This document shows, in pieces, positions 34,226 through 45,939 of a stretch of 64,000 nt of DNA (position 1 is the stretch's first letter; the number at the start of each line of letters is the position of its first letter). The stretch comes from Sipunculus nudus (lineage: Eukaryota; Annelida; Sipuncula; Golfingiida; Sipunculidae): NCBI GenBank assembly GCA_026874595.1, contig CM049306.1:110436142-110500141 (forward strand). The letters are read 5' to 3'. The translations under genes were made by a program, and so were the position numbers. The notes beneath the pieces were generated by a model that had not been told where the DNA came from, ran no database searches, and saw only the letters and a program-made list of their open reading frames with translations.

Positions 34226-35340
34226 GGATATCGAAGAAACTAGCAGCACAGGAGTCCCGTTGGATTTTGGGGGCAAGTAAAGTGGGATTGTTTAGCTTTG
34301 CCTGAGGTACACGCTCTGCAGAGGTCTGTTGTGTTGCGTCATTGCTGTTATAACCCTTGATTAGGTACCCTCACGTCTTATACAGAGTTGTCTTTTTATG
34401 CAAATAATTGTATGTTTTGTAACCAATTGTGCTCAAATTTACATAATAATAACGTAGTACGCATTTGTCAGTAGTTGTGATTTTTAATGTTTGTTTTACT
34501 TGCTTCAGGAGCTTCAGACACGGTTTATAACCATAAAGACAATGGCCCATTGTAATTGATTATATCGAGTAACTTCCTTAACCAGCGTCGGTGTCCCGGA
34601 TGTGACATTCTTGCCAACGGTGGTTGTAATTAGCTTCGTAAATAAACTAGTTACCAGTCCTTTTTTTCCGATCAATTGTATCTTAATTCAAAATTTTAAT
34701 TTTTAGTTAAATAGAAACATGGTAGAAGTAAAACAAAAAAATGGTTTTGAGATATTGACATGAAGATTAATTTTAGCAGACTGAAAAACGGTTTGCTGTT
34801 ACTGGGTACTCTAATAGACTAAACAGCGTTGCATTTAAAAAAATAAAATTATCTTAATAATATAAAATTATCATATAAAAATGAATGAAAATATTACAAA
34901 TATTTAAACCATCAATAGGCCAAAACGTCAGGATTTAAATGAATGTATATAGTCAAATGTTGATACTTCCCCGTGACCTAGAACAAACATTCATAACTGA
35001 AAATAGCGTGGGTTTGGGGTCGAGGTAGATACATCGTAGATTATGAATATTCATTTTAATATTCCGTTTGATTGAGGTTAAAACAAGATGGAAATTATGT
35101 CACTCTGGTAACCTGACAAAACGGCATAATCATGTGTATGTGTCAGTATATAATAACCTTTCTTTGTATTAGAACCAGGGACCCATGGGTTTCGACGCTC
35201 TGCTGAATTTTTCTATAATGATATTTTTAAAGATTTTTTTTTTTTCAGAATGAAAGTCCTGTGCTTAACCAATGATCTTGTGACTAAAAAATCTTAGACA
35301 TCTTTATCCTTGAACTTGCAGTATTTAGATTATTGAAAAA
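34226..35340. other. noncoding, no feature identified
   Basis: AT-rich, no supported gene or clear repeat. Confidence 0.5.
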
Positions 35341-35344
35341 ATCT

Positions 35345-36080
35345 TTTAAAAAGTGACCTTGAACTCTGAATAGGTAACCTCAAAAATGACCTCACTTTGG
35401 GCAAGTAAACTATGTGTGAAAGATGGAAAATTTGCGATGAAAAGTTTGATTTACAGTGCATCCATAATCTTTTTTAAACATATGGCTTCAGTGACCTTCA
35501 ACTTTGATCTCTGGACCCTGAAAATCAAAATGAATTCACTTAAGTGGGTGGTCATTATTAAATCATTTTAAGCCAAAGCAGAATTATCATCCATAAATTA
35601 ATTTGTGATTGGATGGGCCCTGTGACCTTGACCTTTGACCCAAAAATCGAACAGAATCTTCCCCTATTGGCAGGTTAGCAATATCGTGAAGATGGAAGGT
35701 TTGCGATGAAAAGTTTGGCTTCAAATGCATATGCATTCTTTTTAAAGAAATGGGTCCTGTGACCTTGACCTTTGACCGTTGGACCCAAAAATCGACACTG
35801 TCCTTACTTTAGTGGTGAGCCATATATTAGTAAAGTTTGAATATGTCAAACTAAACTGGAGTTATCATCTGGAATCCTATTCGTGAAAAGATGGCCCCTA
35901 TGACCTTGACCTTTGACCTTATAACCCCAAATTCATTATGCTTATCCCATACTAGCAAGTCAGCTGAATGCGCAAGATGGAAAGTTTTGGATGAAAAGCT
36001 TGGCATAAAATGCAGCCATTATCTTTTTTAATAAGTCCTGTGACCTTGACCTTTGGCCATGTGACCCCAAAATCGACTAG
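35345..36080. repeat. 140-bp satellite with TGACCTTGACCTTTGACC core
   Basis: Six units, with cores starting near 35355, 35493, 35623, 35761, 35902 and 36042, that is a period of 130-141 bp. Each has the core TGTGACCTTGACCTTTGACC, then CCAAAAATCGA, then GCAAGATGGAAAGTTTGCGA-type sequence and CTGGAGTTATCATCTGG. The first two units are diverged. The array is broken at 36080 by an insertion and resumes mid-unit at 37533. Confidence 0.9.
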
Positions 36081-37527
36081 AATACGGGTAGTCGACAAGC
36101 GATTACGTGTATCCGCCTAAATCAGAGTGGAACGGGTGAAGTGAGGCATGGATTGAGTGGCAAGAGGAAATAGAGTGAGGTGTGTTGCATATTAGCATGG
36201 ATGTCTGCAGCTGAAATGTGTATGTAGGTTGCGCCACCTACCAGAAATCCAGAAAGCAATCCAAGTTGTATACATCTGCAAAATTTTAGGCAAAAGGTCA
36301 AACCACTACATGTGTTTTGTCCCACGGCAGACAAACAGACAGACGCTGTGCAAAAATGGTTGCAGGTGGCCCCTCTAGTTTTGTGTATGATAAAGAGCTA
36401 TGTGAGATCTAAACACATGCAAATTTTGGCCCATTAGGTCAAACGGTTCCTGAGATACGAGCTTGGATGTCTGCAGCGTAAACAAGAATGTAGGTGGCGC
36501 CACCTGTCATAATATCAAGAAAGCTGTCCAGGATGTATAAACCTGCAACATTTTAGGCAGTTATGTCAAACCACTACAGAGATATGAGTGATTTTAGCCC
36601 ACGGAAGACAAACAGACGGACGCTGTGCAAAAATGGTTGCAGGTGGCCCCTCCAGTTATGTATACGATAAAGAGCTATGTTAGACCTATACACATGCTAA
36701 ATTTTGGCCCAATCGGTCGAACAGTTCCCAAGATATGAGCTGGGATGTCTGCAGCGTAAACTAGAATGTAGGTGGCGCCACATGTCATAAAATCAAGAAA
36801 GCTTTCCAGGATTTATAAAACTGCAAAATTTTAGGCAGATTTGTTAAACCACTGCCGAGATATGAATGATATTATCCCACAGCAGACAATCAGACGGACG
36901 GTGTGCAAAAATGGTTGCAGGTGGCGCCACCAGTTTTACGTATGATAAAGAGCTATGTGAGATCTATACACATGCAAAAATTTGGCCAAAAATCGGTCAA
37001 ACGGTTCCCGAGATATAAGCTTGGATGTCTGCAGCGTGAACGTGAATGTAGGTGGCGCATCTTGTCATAAAATCAAGAAAGCTGTCCAGGATGTATACGC
37101 ATGCCGAATTTCAGGTGAATTAGTCTTCAGAGATATGAGTGATTTTAACCCAAGAAAGATGAACAGATGGACACTGTGCAAACATGGTAGCAGGTGGCGC
37201 CACCATTTTTTGTGTATGTTATAAAGCTATCCAAGGGCTACATTTGTACAAACAAAATTTTTCCTGATCGGTCAAACGGTTCCTGAGATATGTGGGTTTA
37301 TGTATGGAAACAGACGCACGAATGGACGCTGGGCAGAGAGGAAAGGTCAGAGGTCAAAACAAAATCGGGGCGCAGCATTTCACATGTGACCTGAACATAT
37401 CCCGGGTTTTGTAAAATTCCGCCCAGCGGTTACGGAGAAGTTCTCCGGAATCCTACGCCGCGGCGGCGGCGGCGGCGGCGTGCAACTGAAAACATAGTAT
37501 CCGCAAAACTCTGTTTTGGCGGATACA
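36081..37527. mobile_element. 1.45-kb repeat-cored element inserted in the 140-bp satellite
   Basis: Sequence 36081-37527 separates two halves of a single satellite unit and is flanked by ACTAG on both sides (36076-36080 and 37528-37532), a probable 5-bp target duplication. Inverted TATCCGCC / GGCGGATA motifs lie near the ends (36110-36117 and 37518-37525). The interior has four to five tandem units of about 277 bp (anchor CTGTGCAAAAATGGTTGCAG at about 36346, 36625, 36901, 37175), then a unique tail with (CGG)n at 37456-37481. No protein is encoded. The superfamily is unknown. Confidence 0.75.
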
Positions 37528-37532
37528 ACTAG

Positions 37533-38150
37533 GTTCATGCTTTAGTGGTTGGCCATATGTAAGTCATATTTGATATCCATGTGTCAGTCCAACCTGGAGT
37601 TATCATCTGGAAACACATTTGTGTGGATGGACAGATGGACATACAGATAGACAGACAAACAGAGAGACAGACAGGGTGATTACTATAGGGCATCCACTTG
37701 TGATCAATAAACAGTCCAGGTTTTGGGAAACTAGATGCTATCACAGCTGAGAAACTGGCATGATTGTTGTCATTTTATAGTTAAAAAAATAGAAAAATAT
37801 TTGTTAAAAGAACAAAAATTACCGGTGGCGCCACCACTTGTCGGAAACTGACTAAACTAGTCGTGGTCAATATTCAAGGCAAGATTCATGACAATCAATG
37901 CATTAGTTATCAAAATATTGGAGGTTTTATATCAAATATTTGATTATTCTAGGGGGTACTTTCAAGACCCATAGCTCGGAGGATATAGGTCGCAATGACC
38001 TAATTTCATGTTTCAATGAGATTTTTTATTGACCTCCCTCGATATCTAATTAGAAGTTTCTAGGACCAGCAGTTACGAGTTGTGCCCTGATAACGGACGC
38101 CCGGACGACCGGACGGACGACTGCCTGAGCCCCATTTCCATACCTCTGTT
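37533..38150. repeat. satellite remnant and ACAGACGGAC-type repetitive tail
   Basis: 37533-37612 continues the interrupted 140-bp satellite unit (TTTAGTGGTTGGCCATAT to GAGTTATCATCTGG). A GACA/GATA-rich stretch lies at 37622-37672. A further segment ends in CGGACGACCGGACGGACGAC near 38098-38118, typical of dispersed invertebrate repeats. Confidence 0.6.
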
Positions 38151-40140
38151 GACTTACAGTCAGCTGAGCTAAAACCCGTTTGGTTTCCACAGAGGGCCTA
38201 TCAGGGCCTATCAACATCTTTGACCTGTTGTCCTTAAGGCAAATGTCATGCTAAAACAACAAGTTAATTAAATAAAAAAAATAGACTGTGCAATGTTTAC
38301 CAACGGACAGATGGACAGTTAGACGGACAGACAGAGAGTCGACGAAAAAAAGACCCATTTCAGTTAGTTGAACCAAAAGATGAACTTTGAGCATCGAAAA
38401 GCATAAAAAATATCAACAACCCGACCGTAACCTTTACTTTTACAGTAGCACAGGAAATATTCGCTGTGTCGTTTGTTTTTGCTTTAATATAACATGATTT
38501 AGAGACAAATGATTGATCAATGATCGACCGATCATAGGCCTTTTATTTCTACCATCCACAATGATTGCCTAACGCTGCCAGAAACTAATAGATAATTAAA
38601 GATTTAGCCTTAATTGTTTTATGAAGGTTGGTTTCAAGTACTTTTTGAATTTGGAAATATTGCATTCGCATTTGCATATAAATACATACCTTCTGGTCAC
38701 TCGCATCAACTTTTGATTTTCAAATATAAACGCAGCCAAAACATCTTGTGAGCATTTATAAGTACAAATATATAACATGTTAAAAATTTATATTAATCAG
38801 GCTAAGGTAAAATATCCTGCATTTTTTTAAGAAGTTTGGTTCAAATGCCAATGCATTTCTGAGTGCATTTGCATTTAATAATTTGTATTGCACTTGGACA
38901 ATATTTGGTCGCATTTACATAAAAATGCAGAATTGCATCTGCACTTAACTCTTTCTTTTTTTTTCGAATTCATTATTACCAATGTTGAAATGGTCAAACC
39001 CGTTATTAATTACCGTGTATGTGGGGTTAAGTCGCACGTTTCTATGGATCGTGCAAACAAATAGCAAAAGATGGAAATATGTGGCCTAAAAAATTTATAT
39101 AAAGACAGCATATGTTACCATGTGATCATGTGACATGTCATACATGGTTTCACCATGCTTTACTGGAAGCTAAGGGCCTTAAGTGGTCGACAGGGAATAA
39201 AGGACTATTTTAAGATTATTTTAATTAGCGGTCACACCCCTTTCCCATCTGATCTATTTGATCTACATCATTAAAAAGAAGCCAGACTTCGAAAGTAACT
39301 GGCGCAATAAATTAATGCATAACCTGTCATTAATATTCCGAATATTATACATCCCAGTGAGAGTGGAACGTCTAAATATATTAGTGTTCTCTGCAAGTCC
39401 TCAAGTGAGTAGGGAAAGTCAAGGGATTTAATATCAGTGCCTCAGATTATGGAAAATCAGGAACGTAACTGAATGGTCAGAAAAAACCGTGTATTGGTTG
39501 GTGGTTGTGCCAATTCAGTGAAGTGCAAAATCGTTTCTTATTTGTGAGACGTCTCTTACTAAAAGGTTACATACCATATACATTACAAGATTTTTGCAGT
39601 GTAAAAAAAAGATTAAAAACAATAAATTTCTGCATAAGGACGCACGAAACCATATAATGCAACTAATCATACAACATGCAAATTATTAAATATGCTCTCT
39701 CTTAAATAAAAAAACATGAAAATATCTACCCGGATTGTACAGTTCTAATGATAATAACAAGAGTTTCTTAACTGCCAATTGGGGAACGTCGTAAAATAAT
39801 GTATTTACAGTGAGATTTAAGGATGAGAATCTCTCGGCTTAACTTGAACCTTTCTTAAATCTTAACTTTTCCTAATATGGACGTACACCAGCAAATTGAT
39901 TTATTTCTTTCCTTGTTGAACTTTATGTTCAAGCGTGAAGATGTTCTATTATATGTAATAGTAATTTATGAGATGAAAGTTTCAAACCTTTTATAATTTT
40001 TTACCTTGAACATCCATTTTATTCTTCTCTTTTTTCAAATTAATTTAACATATTCATATTACGCATGGGAAAATCAATTGTGTCTACTAATTCAACATTG
40101 CCCATATTCATTTAAGTCTGCCCGAGGCACATTTAAGATA
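38151..40140. other. noncoding, no feature identified
   Basis: AT-rich, no supported gene. The ORFs at 38596-38778 and 40006-40188 have no recognisable features. Confidence 0.45.
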
Positions 40141-40144
40141 TTAT

Positions 40145-40610
40145 TATTTCTCCTGAAAGCTAACCCTAGTACTGACGTTGGTCTATAATCGATGTAAACA
40201 TTTCTCCTGAAGACTAAACCTGGTATTGACGCTGGTCTTTAATCGAGATTAACATTTCTCCTGAAGGCTAGCCCTAGTGATGACGCTGGCCTATAATTGA
40301 TATAAACATTTCTACTCAAGGCTAGCCCAAGTACTGACGCTGGTCTTTAAACGATGCTAACATTTCTCTTGAAGGCTAAACCTAGTATTGACGTTGGTCC
40401 ATAATCGATGTAAACATTTCTCCTGAAGGCTAGCCCTAGTACTGACGCTGGTCTTTAATCGATGTAAACAGGTTTCACCTGAAGGCTAGACCTAGAATTG
40501 ACGCTGGTCTATAATCGATGTTAACATTTCTAATGAAGGCTTCCCCAAGTTTTGACGCTTGCCTATAATTGATGTTAACATTTCTTCTGAAGGCTAGCCC
40601 CAGTATTGAC
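40145..40610. repeat. 54-bp minisatellite
   Basis: Eight to nine units of CGATGTAAACATTTCTCCTG, AAGGCTAGCCCTAGTACTGA and CGCTGGTCTTTAAT, with moderate divergence. Confidence 0.9.
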
Positions 40611-41095
40611 GTTTACGTCGCCAGTACCTTATTGAATATGATTCCAATGGAGTGTTTAATTATACACGAGTAATAGTAGCAATACTGGATTATTCAGCTT
40701 TCGACTTGTTAATGGTTCATCCCTGTTATTGATACGCCTTCCATCAGATATTTGTATTAATGCTGGGCAGTGTTGCTGATCTTCGGGTATCAGCTGTAGT
40801 GTCCAGCAGCTTAATCTGATTGTAAATGATATCGAGCTAATACCCATAATGTTTGTCTCTCAGATATAAAGGATTGGCGAGAAATACAAAGACCCAGCAA
40901 AATAAAACAACGATATGAAGATATGTACATATAATATAGCACGGAAAAGATATGAAACCAAAAATAAAGGCCACTGTTCTGTTGGATTGTTAGATTACTT
41001 ATCTTTTATTAATCTTTCGATATTACACAATTGGCTGTTGTCATCATGCTGGTCCTTTGGATGGGATAGCTGACGTGTCACAGATGTTTTACATG
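40611..41095. other. noncoding, no feature identified
   Basis: No supported gene. Confidence 0.45.
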
Positions 41096-41099
41096 ATGT

Positions 41100-41250
41100 T
41101 TATTATGTTTTGTATGCAAACATGTTTCAATTTTAAACATGTTTCAAAACATGTTTCACCGTTTGTTTCAAAATTGGGTCCATTGAAACATCACGCTATG
41201 TCGTTACATGTGTGAAACATGTCTAATACATGTTTTAAGACATGTCTCGC
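41100..41250. repeat. ACATGT-palindrome block, left
   Basis: Around ten copies of AAACATGTTTC, ACATGT or close variants in 150 bp. Similar blocks lie at 45940-46640. Shared phrases such as GTGAAACATGTCT and AAGACATGTCT link the two. Confidence 0.75.
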
Positions 41251-41363
41251 GCGGGAAATTACATTTTACTTGTTTTAACCGCCGTTATTTTTTGCCACTG
41301 ATCACATGACCGGATATTCTCCCCATTCATATGATAAACTGATTGCCAGTGATCGCAGGAAAG

Positions 41364-41492
41364 ATGAAAACTTCCGAGAAAACGGAACGTGAATTTGAGC
41401 AATTACCAGGTCCACCTTGGATGATGTTCAGTCTTTGGCGCAGAGAAAGTTTCATGTAGCAACCCAAAATATAATTTGCCAGAAATTAAAAG
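41364..41492 (+). pseudogene. broken 5' exon of an element-borne or relic gene
   Basis: It begins with ATG and reads MKTSEKTEREFEQLP. After a one-base shift near CCAGGTCCACC it continues as STLDDVQSLAQRKFHVATQN then IICQKLK. It ends in TTAAAAG followed by GTGAGT, a strong splice donor. Both parts look coding, so a single indel (or sequencing error) probably broke one exon. It ends in phase 1, exactly what the candidate terminal exon at 43637-43940 requires. Confidence 0.55.
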
Positions 41493-41689
41493 GTGAGTCA
41501 AACGTTTAGTTTGTGAAAGTATATATATTCATAATATCGCTCATAGAGATACAAATATTCATGCTTTATATAAATTACAACGACATTTTACAAGAATTAA
41601 TATGCAATATAAAGTACAAACCACCATTCAAATACAGTAATGTCACTCATGAGACAATTCATATACAAGGGTATGTACAGGATTTTGGA

Positions 41690-42205
41690 AAGATGGGGGG
41701 GGGGATCTCCAAAATAAAAGTCCATACCTTTCAAAAGCTGATGGGATACAGCCCTCTGAAGGGCCAATAATTCACTGGTTGTCATTGTAAAGGGGGGGGG
41801 GTGGAGGCTTTCTTGACCCCTTGGAACCCCAAACCCCTCAATGCTGCGCCCCTTAATATAAGACTCGGGGGGGGGGGGGATTTCGAAAATAAAAGTCCTT
41901 ACTTTTCAAAAGCTGATGGGATACAGCCCTCTGAAGGGCCAATAATTCACTGGTTGTCATTGTAAAGGGGGGGGGGGGGCTTTCTTGACCCCTTGGAACC
42001 CCCAACCCCACAATGCTGCCCCTGAATATAAGACTCGGGGGGGGGGGGATTTCCAAAATAAAAGTCCTTACTTTTCAAAAGCTGATGGGATACAGCCCTC
42101 TGAAGGGCCAATAATTAACTGGTTGTCATTGTAAAGGGGGGGGGGGCTTTCTTGACCCCTTTGAACCCCCAACCCCACAATGCTGCGCCCCTGAATAAAT
42201 GACTT
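41690..42205. repeat. ~173-bp tandem repeat with poly-G tracts, 3 copies
   Basis: Three units starting with G runs near 41693, 41867 and 42039. Each contains AAAATAAAAGTCCTTACTTT, TCAAAAGCTGATGGGATACA and GCCCTCTGAAGGGCCAATAA, and a second G run before CTTTCTTGACCCCTTGGAAC. It lies in the intron between the two exons of the relic gene. Confidence 0.9.
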
Positions 42206-42264
42206 TCCAGTGCACTTATTCCATGTGAGTCCAGAACACAAGTAAGTAGTAGCGTCAATTAATC

Positions 42265-42302
42265 TTCGGGGGGTTGGGGGGTTGGGGGGTTGCCCCCCCT
42301 CC
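42265..42302. other. G-rich run with G-quadruplex potential, followed by C run
   Basis: Consecutive GGGGGG blocks separated by TT, followed directly by CCCCCC. It could fold as a quadruplex or a hairpin. Confidence 0.6.
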
Positions 42303-42689
42303 CAATATTGATGCCCCTGCAAGTAAGTATACATTTAAGAGGGGGCAATTTAAGAGGGTGCATTGTGGACCCAAGTATACATGTATAGGCTGCTGAGTAG
42401 GTAAGATATTTATTTATCAAATGTGATACATGATGAAAATTTTGCTGTTTCAAGAAGTAGGCTGTGCAAAGATATTTTGTTAAATTTTTCAAGGCAGTTT
42501 TACTGAAACCTTGAATCGATGATGAATAAGGAAGACATAAGTAATTTGTGATCAGAATGATAAAATTAGCAAATTCAAAACCTGTAATGATGTACAATAT
42601 CATATTTGTGTAGATTAAAATCTGCAGCATGTTCAAAAATTACCTCATGAGCACATCATAAACAAAATGGTAATTTATGCATCTTATCA

Positions 42690-43010
42690 AAGCTGAATGT
42701 GTACTTGGGTGGTGATGGTGGAATAGGTTCCACAGTAACAAGGCTGGATGTGTGAATGGAGTCCAGGGTACAAAGGCTGGATGTGTGATCATGGATGTTT
42801 GTGGAATGTGGTCCAGGGTACAAAGGCTGGATATGTGTACATTAGGTTGCTGGAATTGGGTCAAGGGTACCAAGGCTGGATGTTTGTACATGGGTGTTGG
42901 TGGTGGGACTACTTTGGATACCCAGGCTTGATGGGTAAATATTGGTGGTGGGATGGTTTCCAGGGTATCTTGCAAGGCTGGATGTGGGTATATTGGTGGT
43001 AATGGTGGTA
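42690..43010. repeat. ~55-60-bp minisatellite
   Basis: About six degenerate units of CCAGGGTACAAAGGCTGGAT, GTGTGTACATGG and a GTTGGTGGTGGGA segment. Intronic to the relic gene if that gene model is right. Confidence 0.85.
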
Positions 43011-43636
43011 TAGTGATTCCAGTTTACCCTGGAGTGAATTTGGGGGAGAGTGAATATTTAATTTAGTAATTCTTGCTTCACTTTATCCAAATTTTTTATT
43101 ATTACACAAGTATGCAAATTTTTCCCTCTTGTATAATTTTTGGTAATAGTTGAAGTTTTCTAGTTGAACATATTTGCAGGTAATATATTTTTAATCCTTG
43201 TTTTAATATAAAGTACATGTGATGCTTTATTTTGTTATTGTCAGTGCCACTGAATTATCAAATGACAGATGCTTGCAACATATTTTGCTAACCAGCAGCT
43301 TTAAATTCCTTAGGGGTCTTTGATTCAATTGTTGTAAGCATTCATATTATTCCATTAAAGAGGTATAATTTTTAGAGGGCTTATTCTTATATGTCATCAT
43401 TATGTTACCAGGTGTAAACAGAATAAAATGTAAGAAGTAGACATTTTCATTTTATAAAAAGAAACCTCCATATAAATAACTGTTATAAATTCTTTTTGGA
43501 CTTGTGTCAGTATCTAGCTGATGTCAGTGCATTCCATGCAGCTGCATGCATGTTTAAGAACTGTCAGCTGTGTTGCTGACAGTTAATACTATTTCATCTT
43601 TTTCTCCAAACTGATAAATTGCTACACCTTTTTCAG
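43011..43636. other. noncoding, probable intron of the relic gene
   Basis: T-rich sequence ending in the acceptor CACCTTTTTCAG. No other feature. Confidence 0.4.
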
Positions 43637-43940
43637 AAAGATGTCAAAGAAGATTCATTTTGTACACAAGAGGGTACAGAACCAACACCTGTTTTATCAT
43701 AGACAATGGAGCTGTGAGGTCAGGTGCTATTTTGAGTAACTCCATGAAGATATGTTTATTTGAGAATGGTTCAGTATGGAAAACCTCGTACCTACTTCGC
43801 ACTCTATTCTTAATATAACTAACCCAGCACAATACATGCAACTTCTTAACCCACTTCAGGAAGAGTGTCTTGAAAATAAAGTGCCCAATAAGGACAAGTC
43901 AACTTCTTCCACAGTTTGTGGCTGCATTAAAATAATTTAG
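43637..43940 (+). pseudogene. broken terminal exon of an uncharacterised protein
   Basis: Entered through CACCTTTTTCAG at 43636. It reads RCQRRFILYTRGYRTNTCFI then IDNGAVRSGAILSNSMKICL. It then needs a shift near 43770 and continues SMENLVPTSHSILNITNPAQ, YMQLLNPLQEECLENKVPNK and CGCIKII to TAG at 43938-43940. The pattern (RTNTCFI..NG, then an NPLQEECL-like block and a polar tail) resembles from memory the C-termini of repetitive uncharacterised proteins in corals, lancelets and molluscs that travel with transposons. The one frameshift suggests a young pseudogene. Another short open fragment (SFDTLIRIAADVPLNYAELL) lies at about 44390-44487. Confidence 0.55.
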
Positions 43941-45935
43941 TATTTGATCCTATTGTTACATCCTCAGTATTCTACATATTTTCTAAGAAATCTTTTATGT
44001 ATTTTACTATTCACATATATAAAATGTTTCACTCTTTTTTATGGTAATTGGATTTTTCCAACTCTTAGAAATGTTTGATGAATCACTGTGAACATACAGC
44101 AGTTACTTTTTCTTGTACAATCTGGCTGATTTATAATGTATTTCATTATTTGTATGAGGCTTCATTTGCACCAAACTTGTATTTATGTTAAAGTTCCAAA
44201 TGTGATGGTGCAGGCTATATTTGGCAAATGTGTAATTTGTGGTATTTAATTGTCATGATTGATTGCATAAATGTAACCTTGTAAAGCTTCAAGTATTTAC
44301 AGATGGAGGCCTTGTTTTAGGATTCTAATTTCAAATTTATATTTAAGTGATACAAACCAAGGATTCGGTATTATAAAAATATTAAGATAGATTCTTTTGA
44401 TACACTTATCAGAATAGCAGCTGATGTGCCTCTCAACTATGCTGAATTACTGAGAAATCTTCAGTCATGGGAGACTTTGTAGTCAGACTGAAGCAAGAAA
44501 CACTGAAAGTAAATATATTGGCATGTCTGAATTATGTACATGCTCATTCATGATCTGAGATCAGTGTTGCTACCTTCTAAAACATATAAAAATTATACAG
44601 TCAGTTTTATATAATTGCGATACTTGCAGTTGTTACACACAGTGCATGCAAAAAATTATAGTATTGGGACATTTAATTTACAGTTTTTTTCATGCTAGTA
44701 AACCTAAGTTGTTTTCTGCTTCAGGATGTGTTTGGTTAGATTGTAGAAAACTGTCGAACATAAAAAAAATATCTAAAAGGAATATACTTCATATAAATAA
44801 ATGAACACTTGTAAAATATAATGCATGTTTCAAGTTTTCTTTTGGAAGAAGAAAGATATTTAATGTTAAGAAAAATTTGATACACTTAAATGTTCTTATA
44901 GCTATTAGAAAATTCAAGAGCAACTTTTTAAGAGGTTTTTATCAAATAATTTTTCAACTTTTAGAGTTTTAGCTCGCTGACTAAGACTCTTTGGCTTTTA
45001 AGTGTTTAGAATTAAATGCAAGCTGTATTTTAACTTTTCAGTTGTAAATTGTAATAGGTTTAAACTTATTTATTATATATTATAGCTATGAGAGCAGCTA
45101 CTTTTAGCCATTATTTAAATGTTTTGAATCTGTTTTCTCTTAAATTGTCAACTTAGATGATTTTTTAAATTAAATTAAATTTCTGAAATTAAATATTGAA
45201 ATAAAACTTGCAAATTAGTGTATACATTAGAGCATTTCATTCAGATCTCTTAAGCTGGCTGGGCATTATTGAGCATAACACTGGTGCTTGCAGTCAGGTA
45301 TATTGAGTAAACGTTCATATAATTTCATTTTTAGGTAAACTAGCAGTATGTTAAACCAGATTTTATGCCAAGCATTTTTAAACTAACGAAAATTTTGTAG
45401 AAACCATGAACTGCCATCAGACTATCAGCCTAACAGCATTTGCCCATTTAAATATACTGATATATAAAATATTCTTTTTTCATCTTTTGAGATAAGAGTT
45501 CCTGCCTTTTATAATGATATGGGACCAGTTATGAGTCTTAGACTTATACATGGTATTTTAAATCACTTTAATATGTTTTTATACCCACAATAAGTAATTC
45601 TGTTTTGATATATGTTTCTTTTATTATGATAGATAAGATTACGTCTTCAGCACCTGGCTGTAATGTATTTGATCTGGGAAATTTAAGGAGACAATCAATT
45701 AATGAAGGTTCCTGGTAGCTTTATATAATAACCTATAACTGATAACCCATACTGGAAACGTTTCCTGTTCAGTGCATCCTCCAAATTAGAAAGCATTGTC
45801 TAAGGAATAAATGTTATCTTTCCAGTAAATTTATGAGTTGTTTCATCAGAAGCACCTCGTCAGGTTTTCACGATGGTTGCAGTGCATAAAACGACAAAGA
45901 CAAACAACAAAGAACATTTTCTGCGACTTTAAATA
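43941..45935. other. T-rich noncoding; possible 3' untranslated region
   Basis: About 2 kb of AT-rich sequence after the terminal exon. It contains one short coding-like fragment near 44390-44487 and nothing else supported. Confidence 0.4.
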
Positions 45936-45939
45936 TTTT

